From Malassezia japonica (taxonomy: Eukaryota > Basidiomycota > Malasseziomycetes > Malasseziales > Malasseziaceae), in NCBI RefSeq assembly GCF_029542785.1, contig NC_083373.1, positions 744,001-808,000 of the forward strand: a stretch of 64,000 bases of DNA, in the 5' to 3' direction. Below are positions 39,002 to 49,831 of this stretch, one piece after another. Made by a program: the position numbers and the translations under genes. How positions within the stretch are numbered: the first letter of the stretch is position 1; every line of letters starts with the position of its first letter. The notes beneath the pieces are model-generated. The model had not been told where the DNA came from and searched no databases. It saw only the letters and a program-made list of their open reading frames with translations.

Positions 39002-42000
39002 CTACCGCCGGACCAGCGCCAGGACCACGTCCCAGTGGCCGGGGAGGCGCACGTCGAAAAAGCGACGCACCTCGCGCCAGCGTACCAGGTTCTCAGCAGG
39101 TGCGGGGGGAGTATCCAGTACGGGGTGGTCGCCACGCGCCGCGCCATCAACCGCCTGGCCGGTAAAGACATGCAGCTGACGCGCTGCACGGACCAACGAG
39201 TCAATCTCGCGCGCGGCCATGTCGAGCATGCTGCGCGTCTCGGACAGGCCACCGGGACGCGCGGGGGGCGCCTCAGTTATGCCGGTGGGGGGGACAAGAA
39301 TATAGTCCGCCGGCTGGATGAGCGAGCGCACAAGCGAGCCGAGCAGGAACGAGACGATCGAGACGAGGACCAACGTCGACAGGCGGTAGCGCGGCTTGCC
39401 GCGCATGCTCACGCGCGGCGCCGCCTCAGGCTCGTCCTGCAAAGTGCCAGGCAGCTGCGCATGCTCTTCATCCTTGGCACCAAGCGATACGAGCTGCGTC
39501 ATGCTCGACAGTGTCGTGTTGAAGCGCGACGCGCTGTGCGAGCGACTCGACGGCCGCAAGAGGCCAAACATGGGCGCAGGCGCAGGCGACGGTGCCTCGG
39601 CCTGTGCATCGGGCGCAGGCGCGGCCGGCGCCAACGCAGGCTTCGGTTCTTCCTTCGGCGGCGCATCTTTCTGCAAGCCGTGCGCACGGGCGAGCGGCTG
39701 CGCGAGGACGTTGGCGTCGACGCTGCGCTCCCACCCGCGCGGCATCTCGCGCGGTGTCGACGGCACAGGCCCCGGGCGCGCAATGCGCTCCAGCTGGTCG
39801 ACTAGCGCCGTCTCCTCGAGGCTGCGCACCGACTCGTCGCCATAAACAATCTCGGCTACCTTGCCGTTGCACGTCACCGGCACCTGGCCGGTCTCGGTAC
39901 CCTGGGCCTTGGCGGCGGCCGCGAGCGGCGTGGCCGTCACGCGCACGGCGACGCCGCGCGCCTGCAGCTGCGTGTACCACGCCGAGTCCTTTTGCACGCC
40001 CGGCAGCTCGACACGCACGAGGTGCTTGTGCGAGCGGTCGACCGCGTTGCGTGTCGCCGCCTGAAGCGCCGACGGCGGGCGGTCGAGCACCTTGACCTGG
40101 AGCGGGCACGCATCGTTCGGCGGTGTCTTTGGCTCGATCGACAGGTCAAACGTGTCCGAGAGCGTCTCGTCCGAGGCCGGCTCGGCTTCGGCCCATGCGA
40201 CGTCGAGGGCATAGCCCTGGGGATAGTGCTGTAGCTCGATCTGCACGTCCACGACGCTGATCTCGGTCGCGTCGCGCGGCTTGTGCGAGTTGCGGCTCGC
40301 AGCGCGCTGGATGGGCGACGTCGGGGTCGACTGCAGGCTGAGCGTCGGCGGCGACGCGGGCACCGCCAAGAGATCCTGCCGCGGCAGGAGGACGACGACT
40401 CGCATCGTACGCTCCTTGGCAGCAAAGTCGCTCGTCAGGAGCGACACCGGGCGCTGGGGCCGCTGCAGCGTCCAGACGAGCGTGCGGTCGTCGTCGTGGC
40501 CGTCACCCACGACGTGCATCCAAGCCGGCGGCGAGCGCAGCGACGGCGTAGGGCCGCGCGTCTGCAAAAAGTGCTCGAGCTGCAGCACGGCACGGGGCAG
40601 CGCCGCGTTCCACAGCGCATTGATCGAGGCGGGCATCGCGCCGCCATAGTCGATCGCCACGACGTGCGTCGCGCGTGTGCTGGGAATCGCATACGAGGCG
40701 GAGCTGTACGGATCGAGCGTCTCAAAGATCCAGCCGTCAATCAGCACGCGCCCAAGCGGCAGCTGCTGCGGATTAAGCTTGGCCGGGTCTACGTCGGGCA
40801 TGTCGCACGATGCAGACGCGTGGAAGTAGACCGGCTGCCGCGACGTGGTCGGCGACATGAGCCCGGACGGGGTGAGTGGCGCCACCTGGCTACCATAGGC
40901 CGTGAGCGAGCTGACGACAAACTGCCGCGGGCGGAAGGGGAAGGAACCCTGCGCCACCCAGCTCGTTGCCGTCGCGCCGCTGCCGTAGCTAGCCAGTGTG
41001 GTTGCATTGCCCATGCGCTCGTCCCAGAGCGCACGGCACCCCAGGTTCGAGACAAGGTGCAAGAGCTCCTCGGCCGCGATGCCCTCGACAATCTTGTCCG
41101 CGCGCTGCACGGCCACAGTTGGCGACAGGCTTTCAAGGAGCTTGCGCCGAATGTACAGGCCGTTGCGCTCCGAGACGAGCGCCCAGCCGGCCGGCACGCC
41201 AGCAGGGTCCGGATGGCGCTCCGAGTTGATGCGGCGCAGAAGGAACAGTGCGTCGAGCGCGGATTGCATCGGATGCTGCGCCGCAGGCGCCGGCGCCGGC
41301 GCGGGCTGCGGTGCCTCGGCCTCCTCCGCGTCTTCTGTCTCCTCCGCCTCGGCCACGTCCGGCGCAGCGCGGGGGTGAAAATCGAGGGGAACGCGCTGCG
41401 GCTTGGTGCGCTTCCGGCGCGCGAGCTCCTTGACCTGTGCGGGGTCGAGGTCGTCGGAATCGACGCGCGCGCGCGTGCCGTTGAGCAGCACGACATTGCG
41501 CTCCTTGGACTGGGCCGGCCCTTTGCGCACGGTCACGACCACGCGCTCGTTGGCGAGCGCCGCGGTGCTGTGCTCGATCGTCATCCAGAGGCCACCGCCG
41601 CCGAGCGACAGCTTGTGGCGACGCAGGCACGCGACGTTGCGCGGCGGCGGCGTCACGGCAACGTCGAGATTCGGCGCCCAGGACTCCATACTGCAGCGGA
41701 TCTCGCACTCGATCGTGTCGTCCGCTTCGTCGAGGATCTCGTCGGGGGCCGCGGCGTACTCGAGCGTGTACGTCGCCTGCTCGTGGTCGTAGCGCCACGT
41801 ACATGCCCGTGCGTGCAGGAAGCGCGTCACGATCGGTGGGCCGCCGTTGCGAATCGTGTACTCGCCGACGCCGGCCATCGACGCAATCATCTGCGCAGGC
41901 ACGGCCGTCTTACTGACCCAGCCACGCGGATCGCTCTGCTCCATGAGCGTGACGTGGACTGTGGTGGGCGACAGCGCCTCGATGCTCCAGCCACGCAGAT

Positions 42001-43820
42001 CGACCTGCGTCCGGATCGACGAGGGGTCGGACGGCGGGAGCCACGGGAAGGCGTCCGTGTCGTCCGTCGAGAACGCAAAGAGGTGGATCGAGTTCGGCGA
42101 CTTGTACGCGGTCTGCACGAGGACCGCGTCGCGCGCCGTCGTCGTCCACGAGCCCTGCGTGTGCATATGCCACACGACGCTCTGGCCGCCCATGTCACGC
42201 AGCAGCACCGCGCGCCCGGACGTCTTGTCCCACTGCGCCGCGAGCTCGGGGTGGCTCAGCGTCGAGAAAAAGTCCCACACGGAGAGGCCGACAAACGTCG
42301 CCTCTGCGCGGTACACCACGAGCGTAGGGTCGATCGAGTCGAGTTGCGTCACGGTCACGCCACGCAGGTCCGACACGCGCGTCCACTTTGCCTCGGGCTC
42401 TTGCAGGAGCGAGGTAAAGTAGATGTAGTTGCGCCGCACGAGCGACGCGAGCGGCGTAAGCTGCAGCGAAGGCACCGTGCTCGACAGCGTTCCAGAAGAC
42501 GTCGAACGGGGCAGACGCACGTCGGGGCTATCGCTCAAGCGCGACGCAGGCGACATTGCATGCGCCGACACGAGGCGGTCGAGCAGCGGCGGGCGGCTCG
42601 GCAGCGGCACGCTCGGCACCTCGGCGACGTCTTCGTCGTTGACCTGGACGCCAGACGGTGCACGCCGTACCTCGATGTGTACACGAATAAACGATTCGGC
42701 GTTCTCGATTGGATCATGCTCCAAAATCAGGGTATAATACGGCGCAGACACGGCGAGTTTGGCGCGCCACTGGGCGCTGCTGTTGCGTGCGGCCTTGGCG
42801 TTGACATGCAGTGCCCAGCCGCCGCGCATCGGCAGGCCAATCGCGATCGATCGCGGCGGCGCGAGGCCGTCTGGGCCAAAGGGGATGCCGTGGCTCGGCC
42901 CGTCCTCGTCCTCGTCGAGGACCGTGTAGGAGAGTTCGAGCGGCACCTCGTCACCGGACAAGGAAGCGGTCACCTCAACTCCTGCGCCGTAGCTCGCCAG
43001 GTAGGGCACCTGGCGCTCCTGTTCGACGTACGCGACAAGGCTCGGCAGCATCCGGGGAAAGTAGGCGACCATGGCATTGCTGCGGATGCCGAGCAGCGCT
43101 CCATGCAGGTCCCACGACCAGTACGCGGTCAGCGCGAGGCGCGTCGGCGACGTGCGGCGCACAAACAGCGCCGAGAGGTGGACGTGTGCGCGAACGTACG
43201 GCGGCGCCGGGCGCAGGTACGACGGCGCATCGTGCGTGCGCGGCACCGACGTCGCGACGTACACCAGCGCATCACTGTCTGCAGCAATATAGGTAAGCAG
43301 GATCGCATCGCGCGCGCTCGTCGGCCAGCCGAGGCGGAAGCGCGTCTTTTGCACCTGCGTGTGGGGACCGAGGACCTCGATCACGTCTGCCCCCTCGACG
43401 ACCGGGAGCCAGTGCGGCGTGCGCTGTGCATTCTGCAGCACCGCCTCGAACGCCTCCATCGGCAGCGCCTCGCGGCATGCGTGCTCCCACGACGCCCGGT
43501 ACACGTCGGTGCCGCCGAGGCGTTTGCGCATCACGGCAAATGCGACGGGATCGTCGCCGCCGTGCGGAGTCGGCGTCTGTGTCGGGGCAGGTACATCGTT
43601 CAGTGCACTCGATACCGACACGTCGCCCGCGTCTTGCGGCGGCGCAGCCCGCCCGCTTTCGCGGTTGGTCGGCATCGCACGCCATTGTTTGGCCATGGAT
43701 GTGTCGGTGTGCAGCGCACATAGTTCGTCGACGGCATGCTGCAGCGACTCTTGCCACTGCTGCTTGAGACTGCGTGAGTAATGCGACGTACTATGTCAAG
43801 TTCCCTTCCTCGCTCGCCAT
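39002..43820 (-). CDS. Large START-like lipid-binding protein with one membrane segment
   Basis: Two exons (43792-43820, 39002-43769) around a 22-nt intron (43770-43791) give 1598 residues. Exon 1 (29 nt) adds the 'MASEEGNLTYLKQQW' N-terminus. At least two and probably three regions look like START/SRPBCC lipid-binding domains: about 90-250, about 470-680 ('VWDFFSTLSHPELAAQWDK', then 'SVVWHMHTQGSWTTTARD') and about 900-1110 ('RADKIVEGIAAEELLHLV', 'DERMGNATTL'). A disordered region follows, then a hydrophobic segment at about 1470-1495. A membrane-contact lipid transporter is a reasonable inference. It is the only large START-type gene here, and no Lam-family GRAM or VASt domain is seen. Confidence 0.75.
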
Positions 43821-43944
43821 CGTCCCAAAGGCCACGCGCGTCGCTGCGCACGGGCGGACGATGAGAAGGGGCGGGGCGGATGCGTGGAATTAGCGCGGGT
43901 CGGGCCATTATGTAGCCCCGCAGTCCACTGATCATCAGCAATAC

Positions 43945-44028
43945 GACCCTATAACTCAGTTGGTTAGAGTGTGGAGCTAATACCTCAGTGTTACTCCAAA
44001 GCCGCCAGTTCGAGCCTGGTTAGGGTCA
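43945..44028 (+). tRNA. tRNA-Ile(AAU) with a 10-nt intron
   Basis: A complete cloverleaf can be folded: acceptor GACCCTA/TAGGGTC, D stem ACTC/GAGT, anticodon stem TGGAG/CTCCA, T stem GCCAG/CTGGT with TTCGAGC loop, discriminator A. The mature anticodon loop reads CTAATAA with anticodon AAU (read as IAU, isoleucine) once the intron 43983-43992, placed after base 37, is removed. A T run follows at 44035. It lies between the divergent START-like gene and the SLA1 3' end. Confidence 0.9.
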
Positions 44029-44034
44029 CTTGCC

Positions 44035-44040
44035 TTTTTT
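44035..44040 (+). terminator. RNA polymerase III terminator
   Basis: Six T residues seven bases after the tRNA-Ile 3' end, the usual Pol III stop. Confidence 0.75.
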
Positions 44041-44155
44041 GCTCCACTTTTTTGGGGAAGTGAGGGGGGGGGCGCCGGCCAGCGTGGGGCGCTGCGGCGG
44101 CGTGCCCCTATTTTTGGTTCATCCTCGTCAGGCACTATATACATTGCTAGCACCC

Positions 44156-47100
44156 CTATTGCCCATAGTACCCTTGCGGCGGCATCATGTAGCCGCCTGT
44201 CGGATGGCCATACATCCCTGTAGGCGCCATCGGCATGCCCGTCATTTGCTGCGGCATGAATCCGCCAGCGAACGGCGACGCGTCCATCTGCGGCTGCTGC
44301 GGCGCATCGCTCACGATACCACCAGAAGCAAACCCTGTAGGCTGTGCACGCAGTGCGTCGTACTTTCCGCTGCTCTGCGGCATCGAGTCGTTATCGCGCG
44401 AAAAGGCACCCGTCTTCATCTGCTGGAAGACATTCGCGGCGCTGTACTTGTCGTTGGACTGCGTCGTCTCTGCCGTCGCTGCACCAAGCGCCGGCTGCTG
44501 CGGCTGCGGGGCTTGCGGCTGCGGGACCTGCATGCCGGTCATCTGCGGCATCTGCGGCATCTGGCCGCCTGCAAAGGGGCTCTGGGGATAGCCGGTCGAC
44601 ATTGGCATCATGGGGTAGCCCGTCATTTGGCCTTGCATCGACGCAGGCCACCCGGTGCCGGTCGGCACGATCTGGCCCGTGCCCTGCAAGGGGATGAGCG
44701 GCTGCAGTAGGCCCTGGTTCGCAGGCACCGGCGCAAACGGCGCCTTGGCGCCCGCTGCAGTCATGGTCGGCTTTGGCGCCGGTTTCATGCCCGCGAGCTT
44801 GTCAAAGAGCGCCGACTCGGGGTCGAGAGGCTTCTTTTCATCCTCCTTGGGCTTGTCCTTGGGCTTGTCCTTTTCGTCTGCCTCCTTTTCCTTGCGCTCG
44901 CGCTCGCGCAGGAGCTCGACAGCGGCAGCGATCGTCTCCGCGTCGACCCCGTTCTTGCTCTCGGGCGTGCGGTCCGGGAGCGGACTGCGCTCCGGCGCGG
45001 GGCTGCGCTCCGGCACAGGGCTCGGCTTGTCCGCCTTTCTCTCTGTCGGCACGCGCTCGGCGCGCGTCGCCGCGCCACTCGCCCGGCGCTGCGCGGCAAT
45101 CTCTTGCGCTTGGAGCTTACGTGCAAGCTCTTCGTCCTCGCGAATGCGGCGCTGCTCGTCCTCGCGCGAACGGGGCGGCGACGCGGTGCGCGCCGGCGTC
45201 CGGTTCGTCGGTGTGCGCCCGTTGCGCTTGTCAATCAGGCGGCGCACACGGATAATGTCGCCCTCGCGCAGACCGATGCTGCGCAGCATATTGGCGTCGA
45301 CTTCTTCGAGGATCGCCTCGTCGATCTGGTCGCGCTCAAACAAGGTCGCGTACCGTGTGCAGTTGTCCACATCGACGCCGGCCTCGAGGAAAAACTCGAA
45401 CCAGTCAATGTTGCGCGACGGCACCTGCGACGACCGCCGGTTGCGCTGGTCGCGAGGCGGTGCAACAGCCCGTGGATCGCGCGGCGGCGCAACAGACCGC
45501 GGATCGCGCGGCGCGCGGCTCCGTTCTTGGCGCGGCTCGGCACGCGGGCGCGACACCACGTCCGACGGCGCCATGACGAGGCGGCGGCCAGTAACTTTTT
45601 CGAGGTAGGCCAGGTCGACGTCCGACATCTTGGCGAAGGGGACCTCGATCATCGAGCCGTTCGTCTTGTGCAGGCGCACATGCTCGTTGCGCACGTCCAC
45701 GAGCTCGGCATCGACCTTGAACTTGCCGGTCGCATCGATCCAGGTGCGCGTGCGCGTCGGCTTCTTGGCCGCAGGTGCGGCGCCGCCTTCGAAGCCGACC
45801 TTTTTCGGGGTGCTGCCGCGGCGCGACGAGCCTTTGCTCGTCGAGCTCACGATCGACGTCTGCGAGCGCGGCGCTGCGGGCTCCTGCGGCATGTCACGCA
45901 CACTGTCGAGGATCTCGACATAAGCCGCAGGCACGACACCGACGACGCCCGCGGCGTTCTGCAGTTTCCACCACTCGTCGTTTTCCTTCTCGATGAGCGC
46001 AAGCTGGTCGTGCTCCGAAACGCTCAGCTCATCGTCGCCTTGCGCCTCAAAGTCGTAGAGCACAACGACCATTTCTTGCTCGAGCGGCGCCGAGGACTTG
46101 CTCTTGGGACCCGCCGTCACGGCCGGCGACGGTGCAGGCGCAGGCGCAGGCGCAGGCGTCGGCGTCGGCGCACTGCCGCGCGACGCGGCCTTCTTGCTCG
46201 CCTCAATCTTGGACTGGATGGCGTCTCCGGCGCTCTTGGAGCCGACGTGGAACTGGAGCAGGTCACCCTCGACGTTCGCTGCGCCAGACAGTTCGAGCGT
46301 CAGGTACTTGCCGTCGGTCGACGAGTGCAGCACGTTGCTGATATCAATCTGAGGGACCGATGCGCCATTCGTCTCGGTCGCAAAAAACAGTGCGCAGTTG
46401 CCGATACCGAGCGTGCCCTTGCCCTTGCGCTTCTTTTTCTTGTCGAGTTCCTGGGTAAGTAGAGCGACGTACCGTTACCGACCACATCTTCATTTCGTCT
46501 GGCGCGGCCGACGCACGCGGCGCGGTCCATGCTGCAGGCACGTCGGCAGTTGCGCTGGTCTCTGTTCCGTCCGTCTCGTCTTCGTCTGCGCGTGCGCGCG
46601 ACGGCGGGGGAAGGAAGGCAGAAGGAGGGGGAATGGGGGCCGCCGGCGCAGGCGGCGCAGCCGGTCCGGGCGGAGCAGCCGGCGCAGCCGGCGCCACCGG
46701 TGCAGGTGGAGCAGCCGGTGCAGGCGGAGCGGCTGGTGCAGGCGGAGCAACCGGTGCAGGCGGCGCCGCGGGAGCCACCGGCGCAAACGGCGGCGGCATG
46801 GCGCGCGGCGGCGGTGCGCTCTCCTCGGCCGGCTCCTCGATCGGCGGTGCGGGTGCCGGAACGGGTTCCGCGCGCGGCCCTGCGTCCTGCTGCGCCGCTG
46901 CGCCGCCCTCCTCTACATAGTTTGCCGGCACGAGACCGAACGAGCCGTGGAGTGATGCCAAGAGCCACTGGTCGTCGACCTCGTACACGTCGAGTGTCTC
47001 GCCCTCGTTCATGCTAAGCTCGTCCTCGTTCTGTGCCGCATAGTCGTACGCGGCAACGACCTGCTTGAGCGGTGCGCTGCTTTCCACGTAGTTGGCCGGC

Positions 47101-47288
47101 ACGAGTCCTGCCTCGTCGGCCGCCGGGAGCACGTTTCCCGACGCATCCACCGCACGGCGCCGCGCGCGGTACCACGCATCGTCAATGAGCTCTTCTAGAT
47201 ACAGTGTTTCTCCCTCGTTCACCGACAGTTCATCGTCGGCCTGTGCCGCGTACGCGTACACCACCACCGCAATCCCGAGGCAGCCCAT
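44156..47288 (-). CDS. SLA1: Sla1, endocytic actin adaptor
   Basis: Two exons (46473-47288, 44156-46450) around a 22-nt intron (46451-46472) give 1036 residues. Sla1 links cargo, clathrin and Arp2/3 regulators at actin patches. Two SH3 domains lie in the first 130 residues ('YAYAAQADDELSVNEGE', 'YDYAAQNEDELSMNEGE'), then a Pro/Ala-rich region, a third SH3 near 380-430 ('YDFEAQGDDELSV'), SHD1 around 480 ('RTWIDATGKFKVDAELVDV'), a SAM-like SHD2 near 610-680, and C-terminal 'MTG' repeats of the L-x-x-Q-x-T-G type. The ATG at 47288 opens directly into SH3-1. Domain order and length match the family. Confidence 0.95.
46630..46800. repeat. Pro/Ala-coding tandem repeat inside SLA1
   Basis: Units resembling GGTGCAGGCGGAGC recur, coding for PAAPPAPV-type runs between the second SH3 domain and the intron. 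Prone to length change; low-complexity linker. Confidence 0.6.
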
Positions 47289-47311
47289 CGCGGTCCGAGC
47301 GAGCGTAGTGG

Positions 47312-47327
47312 CACGTGGCTCCACGTG
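47312..47327. promoter_or_regulatory. Two CACGTG sites in the SLA1/Mbp1-type divergent promoter
   Basis: CACGTG at 47312-47317 and 47322-47327, ten bases apart centre to centre, in the 81 bp between the two start codons. One helical turn of spacing suits two bHLH dimers on the same face. Factor identity is inferred. Confidence 0.4.
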
Positions 47328-47369
47328 TTGCGGGTCTCGGGGCGCGACGCGCTGCGCGTCTTTCCCGGC

Positions 47370-49808
47370 ATGCTGCCGACAGGGGCGTCGCCGAATGTGC
47401 CTGGCGGCTACGCCAACGTGCCCCCGCGGTATCCGATGAACATGCCACGGCGCCCTGTGCGTCCGATGGACAATGCGATGGCATATGCATATCCCCCCAT
47501 GGCCTACCCGATGCCCGCCGACGAGATGCGCGCGCGCCCCCCCACCGAGGCGCACGACGGGCGGCCGCCGGTTGCGCCGAGTGGCCCCACGCCGACCGTG
47601 TATTTGGCCACCTACTCGTCTGTGCCAGTGTATGAGATCACGGTGCGCGGTATCGCGCTGATGCGCCGCCGCTCCGACGGCTATCTGAACGCGACGCAAA
47701 TCCTCAAGATTGCCGGCGTGGAAAAAGCGCGTCGGACACGCATCCTCGAGCGCGAGATCCTTACCGGCGAACACGACAAGGTTCAAGGCGGCTACGGTAC
47801 CTTCCAAGGCACGTGGATCCCGCTGCAGCGCGCGCAGGAGCTCGCGATCACCTACAGCGTCTACCACCTGATCCGGCCGCTCCTCGACTTTGACCCCGCG
47901 GCGACGAAAGCGCCTGCCGCGCCGTACGCAAAGAAGAAGAGCGTCGCGACGCCTACCGAGGTGCCGCAGCCCGCGCGCCAGCCGCCGCAGCAGCAGCCGC
48001 GCTTCCTCACGCTGCGCCCCCCGGCAGAGAACGCGCCGATGCTCGCCGGGGGCCTCGTGCACGCGCCCGAGCCGCCGAGCGAGGGAAGCGCGCCCGGCGT
48101 CCCCCCCGGCTCGTTCCCAGGCGCGAAGCAGGCGCTGGGTGCGTACGCGTCGCACGGCTATACGCCCCACGGCATCCTGCTCCCCCCCGCCGACGTCGCG
48201 CACGGCACCAAGCGCCCGGCAGAGGACGCGGACGACACCGCGCGGCAGGTGCGGCACGAGCCCGAGCCGGTGCGCGACCTTAATGCGCTGAGCGAGACGC
48301 CGCTGCGTGCCGCCGCGCCGCCGTCGGACGACGCGGACGCGCCGCGGTTTGCCGACAAGGCGCACCACCCCAATCTCGGCGACGAGCGCGAGCGGCGGAG
48401 CCGCGAGGTGCTGACCGGCCTCTTTGTCGAGGAGCACCCCCAGGACGCGGACGTCGCGCCCGAGGCGCAGCTGCGTGCGCTCCTCGAGGAGCTCGGCGTG
48501 GACAGCAGGACAAAGGTGTCGCCTTTGGACCTTGTCATTGACGACCACGGGCACACGGCGCTGCACTGGGCGTCGGCGCTGTGCCGCCTGCGCCTCGTAC
48601 GCATGCTCACCGCGCTGCCGCCGAGCCAAGGAGGCGCAAACCTCTTCCTCGGCAACTATGCGGGTGAGACGGCGCTGCACCGCTCGGTGCTCGTGACGAA
48701 TGCGTACGAGCTCTCGCAGTTTGCCGAGCTGCTAGACCTCTTGCACGACTCGCTCCAGACGCGCGACGCGCGCAAGCGGACGGTGCTGCACCACATTGCG
48801 CTGGTCGCCGGCCTCAAAGGGCGGGCGGCGCCGGCCAAGTACTACCTCGGCTGCGTCCTGAGCCGGATGCAGGCCGACGGCCACCAGCACGGCCTGATCG
48901 ACGCGCAGGACGACGAAGGAGAGACGGCGCTGAGCATCGCCGCGCGCCTCGGCAACACCAACATGATCAAGATGCTCCTCGACGCGGGCGCACGCAAGGA
49001 CCTGCCCAACTACCTCGGCATCACGCCGCTCGACTGGGGCATCACCGGCTTGCCCGACTCGCCGCGCAACCAGCACGTCGCGCACGAGCTCGGCTCACTG
49101 CGCCCGGCCGACGTCGTCAAGTCGCTCACGCGCCCGCCGCCGGGGCCCGTGCAAAAGAGCGACGACGTGCGCGAAAAGCTCACACACACACTCGACGAGC
49201 TCCAGGCACTGTTTGAGCGCGAGACCACGTCCAAGATCAGCGCCATCGACACCACCCAGGGGCACCTGCAGGCCGCCACGCGCGAGCTCGCGGCGCGGCG
49301 GCGGCACATTGCTGCCGCGCAGGACGCGGTGACGCAGCGGGAAGAGGCCCGGCAAATGGCACAGAACCTCGAGCTCGCACTCCGGGAGCTGCCGAGCGTG
49401 CCAGACGCCCCGCCGTACGCCGCGCCGCTCGACGAGGCGCAGGGCGCGCTGCAGCACGGCGACGAGCGGCAGTACGCTGCTCAGATTGTGCGCCTGCGCT
49501 GGCTGTTGCAGCACACCAACGCGCGGTGCGCGGCACTCGAGCGCGACCTGAGCGCATCCAAGGCCCGCGCAGACGAGCGCCGCGCCAAGTACCACCAGGT
49601 CGTCGCGGTCTGTGCGCACGTGCCGGCCGACAAGGTCGACGGGATGCTCGACGAGCTCCTCTCGGCGGTCGAATCGATCGGCTCGGACGCCGATCTGGCG
49701 TCTGTATCGAGCTTCATGCAAAAGGTAGGGCGCACCGCGCCGCCGGGCCTCGCCGGGCCCGCGCCGAGCGGCGCACTGCATAGCGCCGAGCCCTGGGCGG
49801 CTTCATAG
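47370..49808 (+). CDS. MBP1: APSES/KilA-N transcription factor with ankyrin repeats (Mbp1-type)
   Basis: 812 residues from ATG 47370; the frame reaches 47325 only via GTG. The DNA-binding domain at about 75-175 has 'VPVYEITVRGIALMRRRSDG', 'NATQILKIAGVEKARR' and 'GTWIPLQRAQELA'. A Pro-rich linker leads to ankyrin repeats near 380-590 ('DHGHTALHWASALCRLRLVR', 'NYAGETALHRSVL', 'ETALSIAARLGNTNMIKML'). A C-terminal coiled coil follows. Mbp1-type factors pair with Swi6 at MCB sites to drive G1/S genes. The SLA1 start is 81 bp away on the other strand, and HRT3 starts 23 bp after this stop. Confidence 0.88.
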   Translation: MLPTGASPNVPGGYANVPPRYPMNMPRRPVRPMDNAMAYAYPPMAYPMPADEMRARPPTEAHDGRPPVAPSGPTPTVYLATYSSVPVYEITVRGIALMRRRSDGYLNATQILKIAGVEKARRTRILEREILTGEHDKVQGGYGTFQGTWIPLQRAQELAITYSVYHLIRPLLDFDPAATKAPAAPYAKKKSVATPTEVPQPARQPPQQQPRFLTLRPPAENAPMLAGGLVHAPEPPSEGSAPGVPPGSFPGAKQALGAYASHGYTPHGILLPPADVAHGTKRPAEDADDTARQVRHEPEPVRDLNALSETPLRAAAPPSDDADAPRFADKAHHPNLGDERERRSREVLTGLFVEEHPQDADVAPEAQLRALLEELGVDSRTKVSPLDLVIDDHGHTALHWASALCRLRLVRMLTALPPSQGGANLFLGNYAGETALHRSVLVTNAYELSQFAELLDLLHDSLQTRDARKRTVLHHIALVAGLKGRAAPAKYYLGCVLSRMQADGHQHGLIDAQDDEGETALSIAARLGNTNMIKMLLDAGARKDLPNYLGITPLDWGITGLPDSPRNQHVAHELGSLRPADVVKSLTRPPPGPVQKSDDVREKLTHTLDELQALFERETTSKISAIDTTQGHLQAATRELAARRRHIAAAQDAVTQREEARQMAQNLELALRELPSVPDAPPYAAPLDEAQGALQHGDERQYAAQIVRLRWLLQHTNARCAALERDLSASKARADERRAKYHQVVAVCAHVPADKVDGMLDELLSAVESIGSDADLASVSSFMQKVGRTAPPGLAGPAPSGALHSAEPWAAS

Positions 49809-49831
49809 TGTGGAGGAGGTGTCTTTTTCCC

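Noticed and set aside
40283..43723. Very long open frame on the plus strand opposite the START-like gene
   Set aside because: It is Arg/His-rich with no recognisable domain; GC-rich codon use on the true strand leaves the opposite strand open. The minus frame has conserved features and a valid 22-nt intron.
47325..47369. GTG start upstream of the Mbp1-type gene
   Set aside because: It overlaps the CACGTG promoter and non-ATG starts are rare; the ATG at 47370 is used. The same reasoning was applied to GTG starts at 49808, 17041, 7687, 15775 and 26331.
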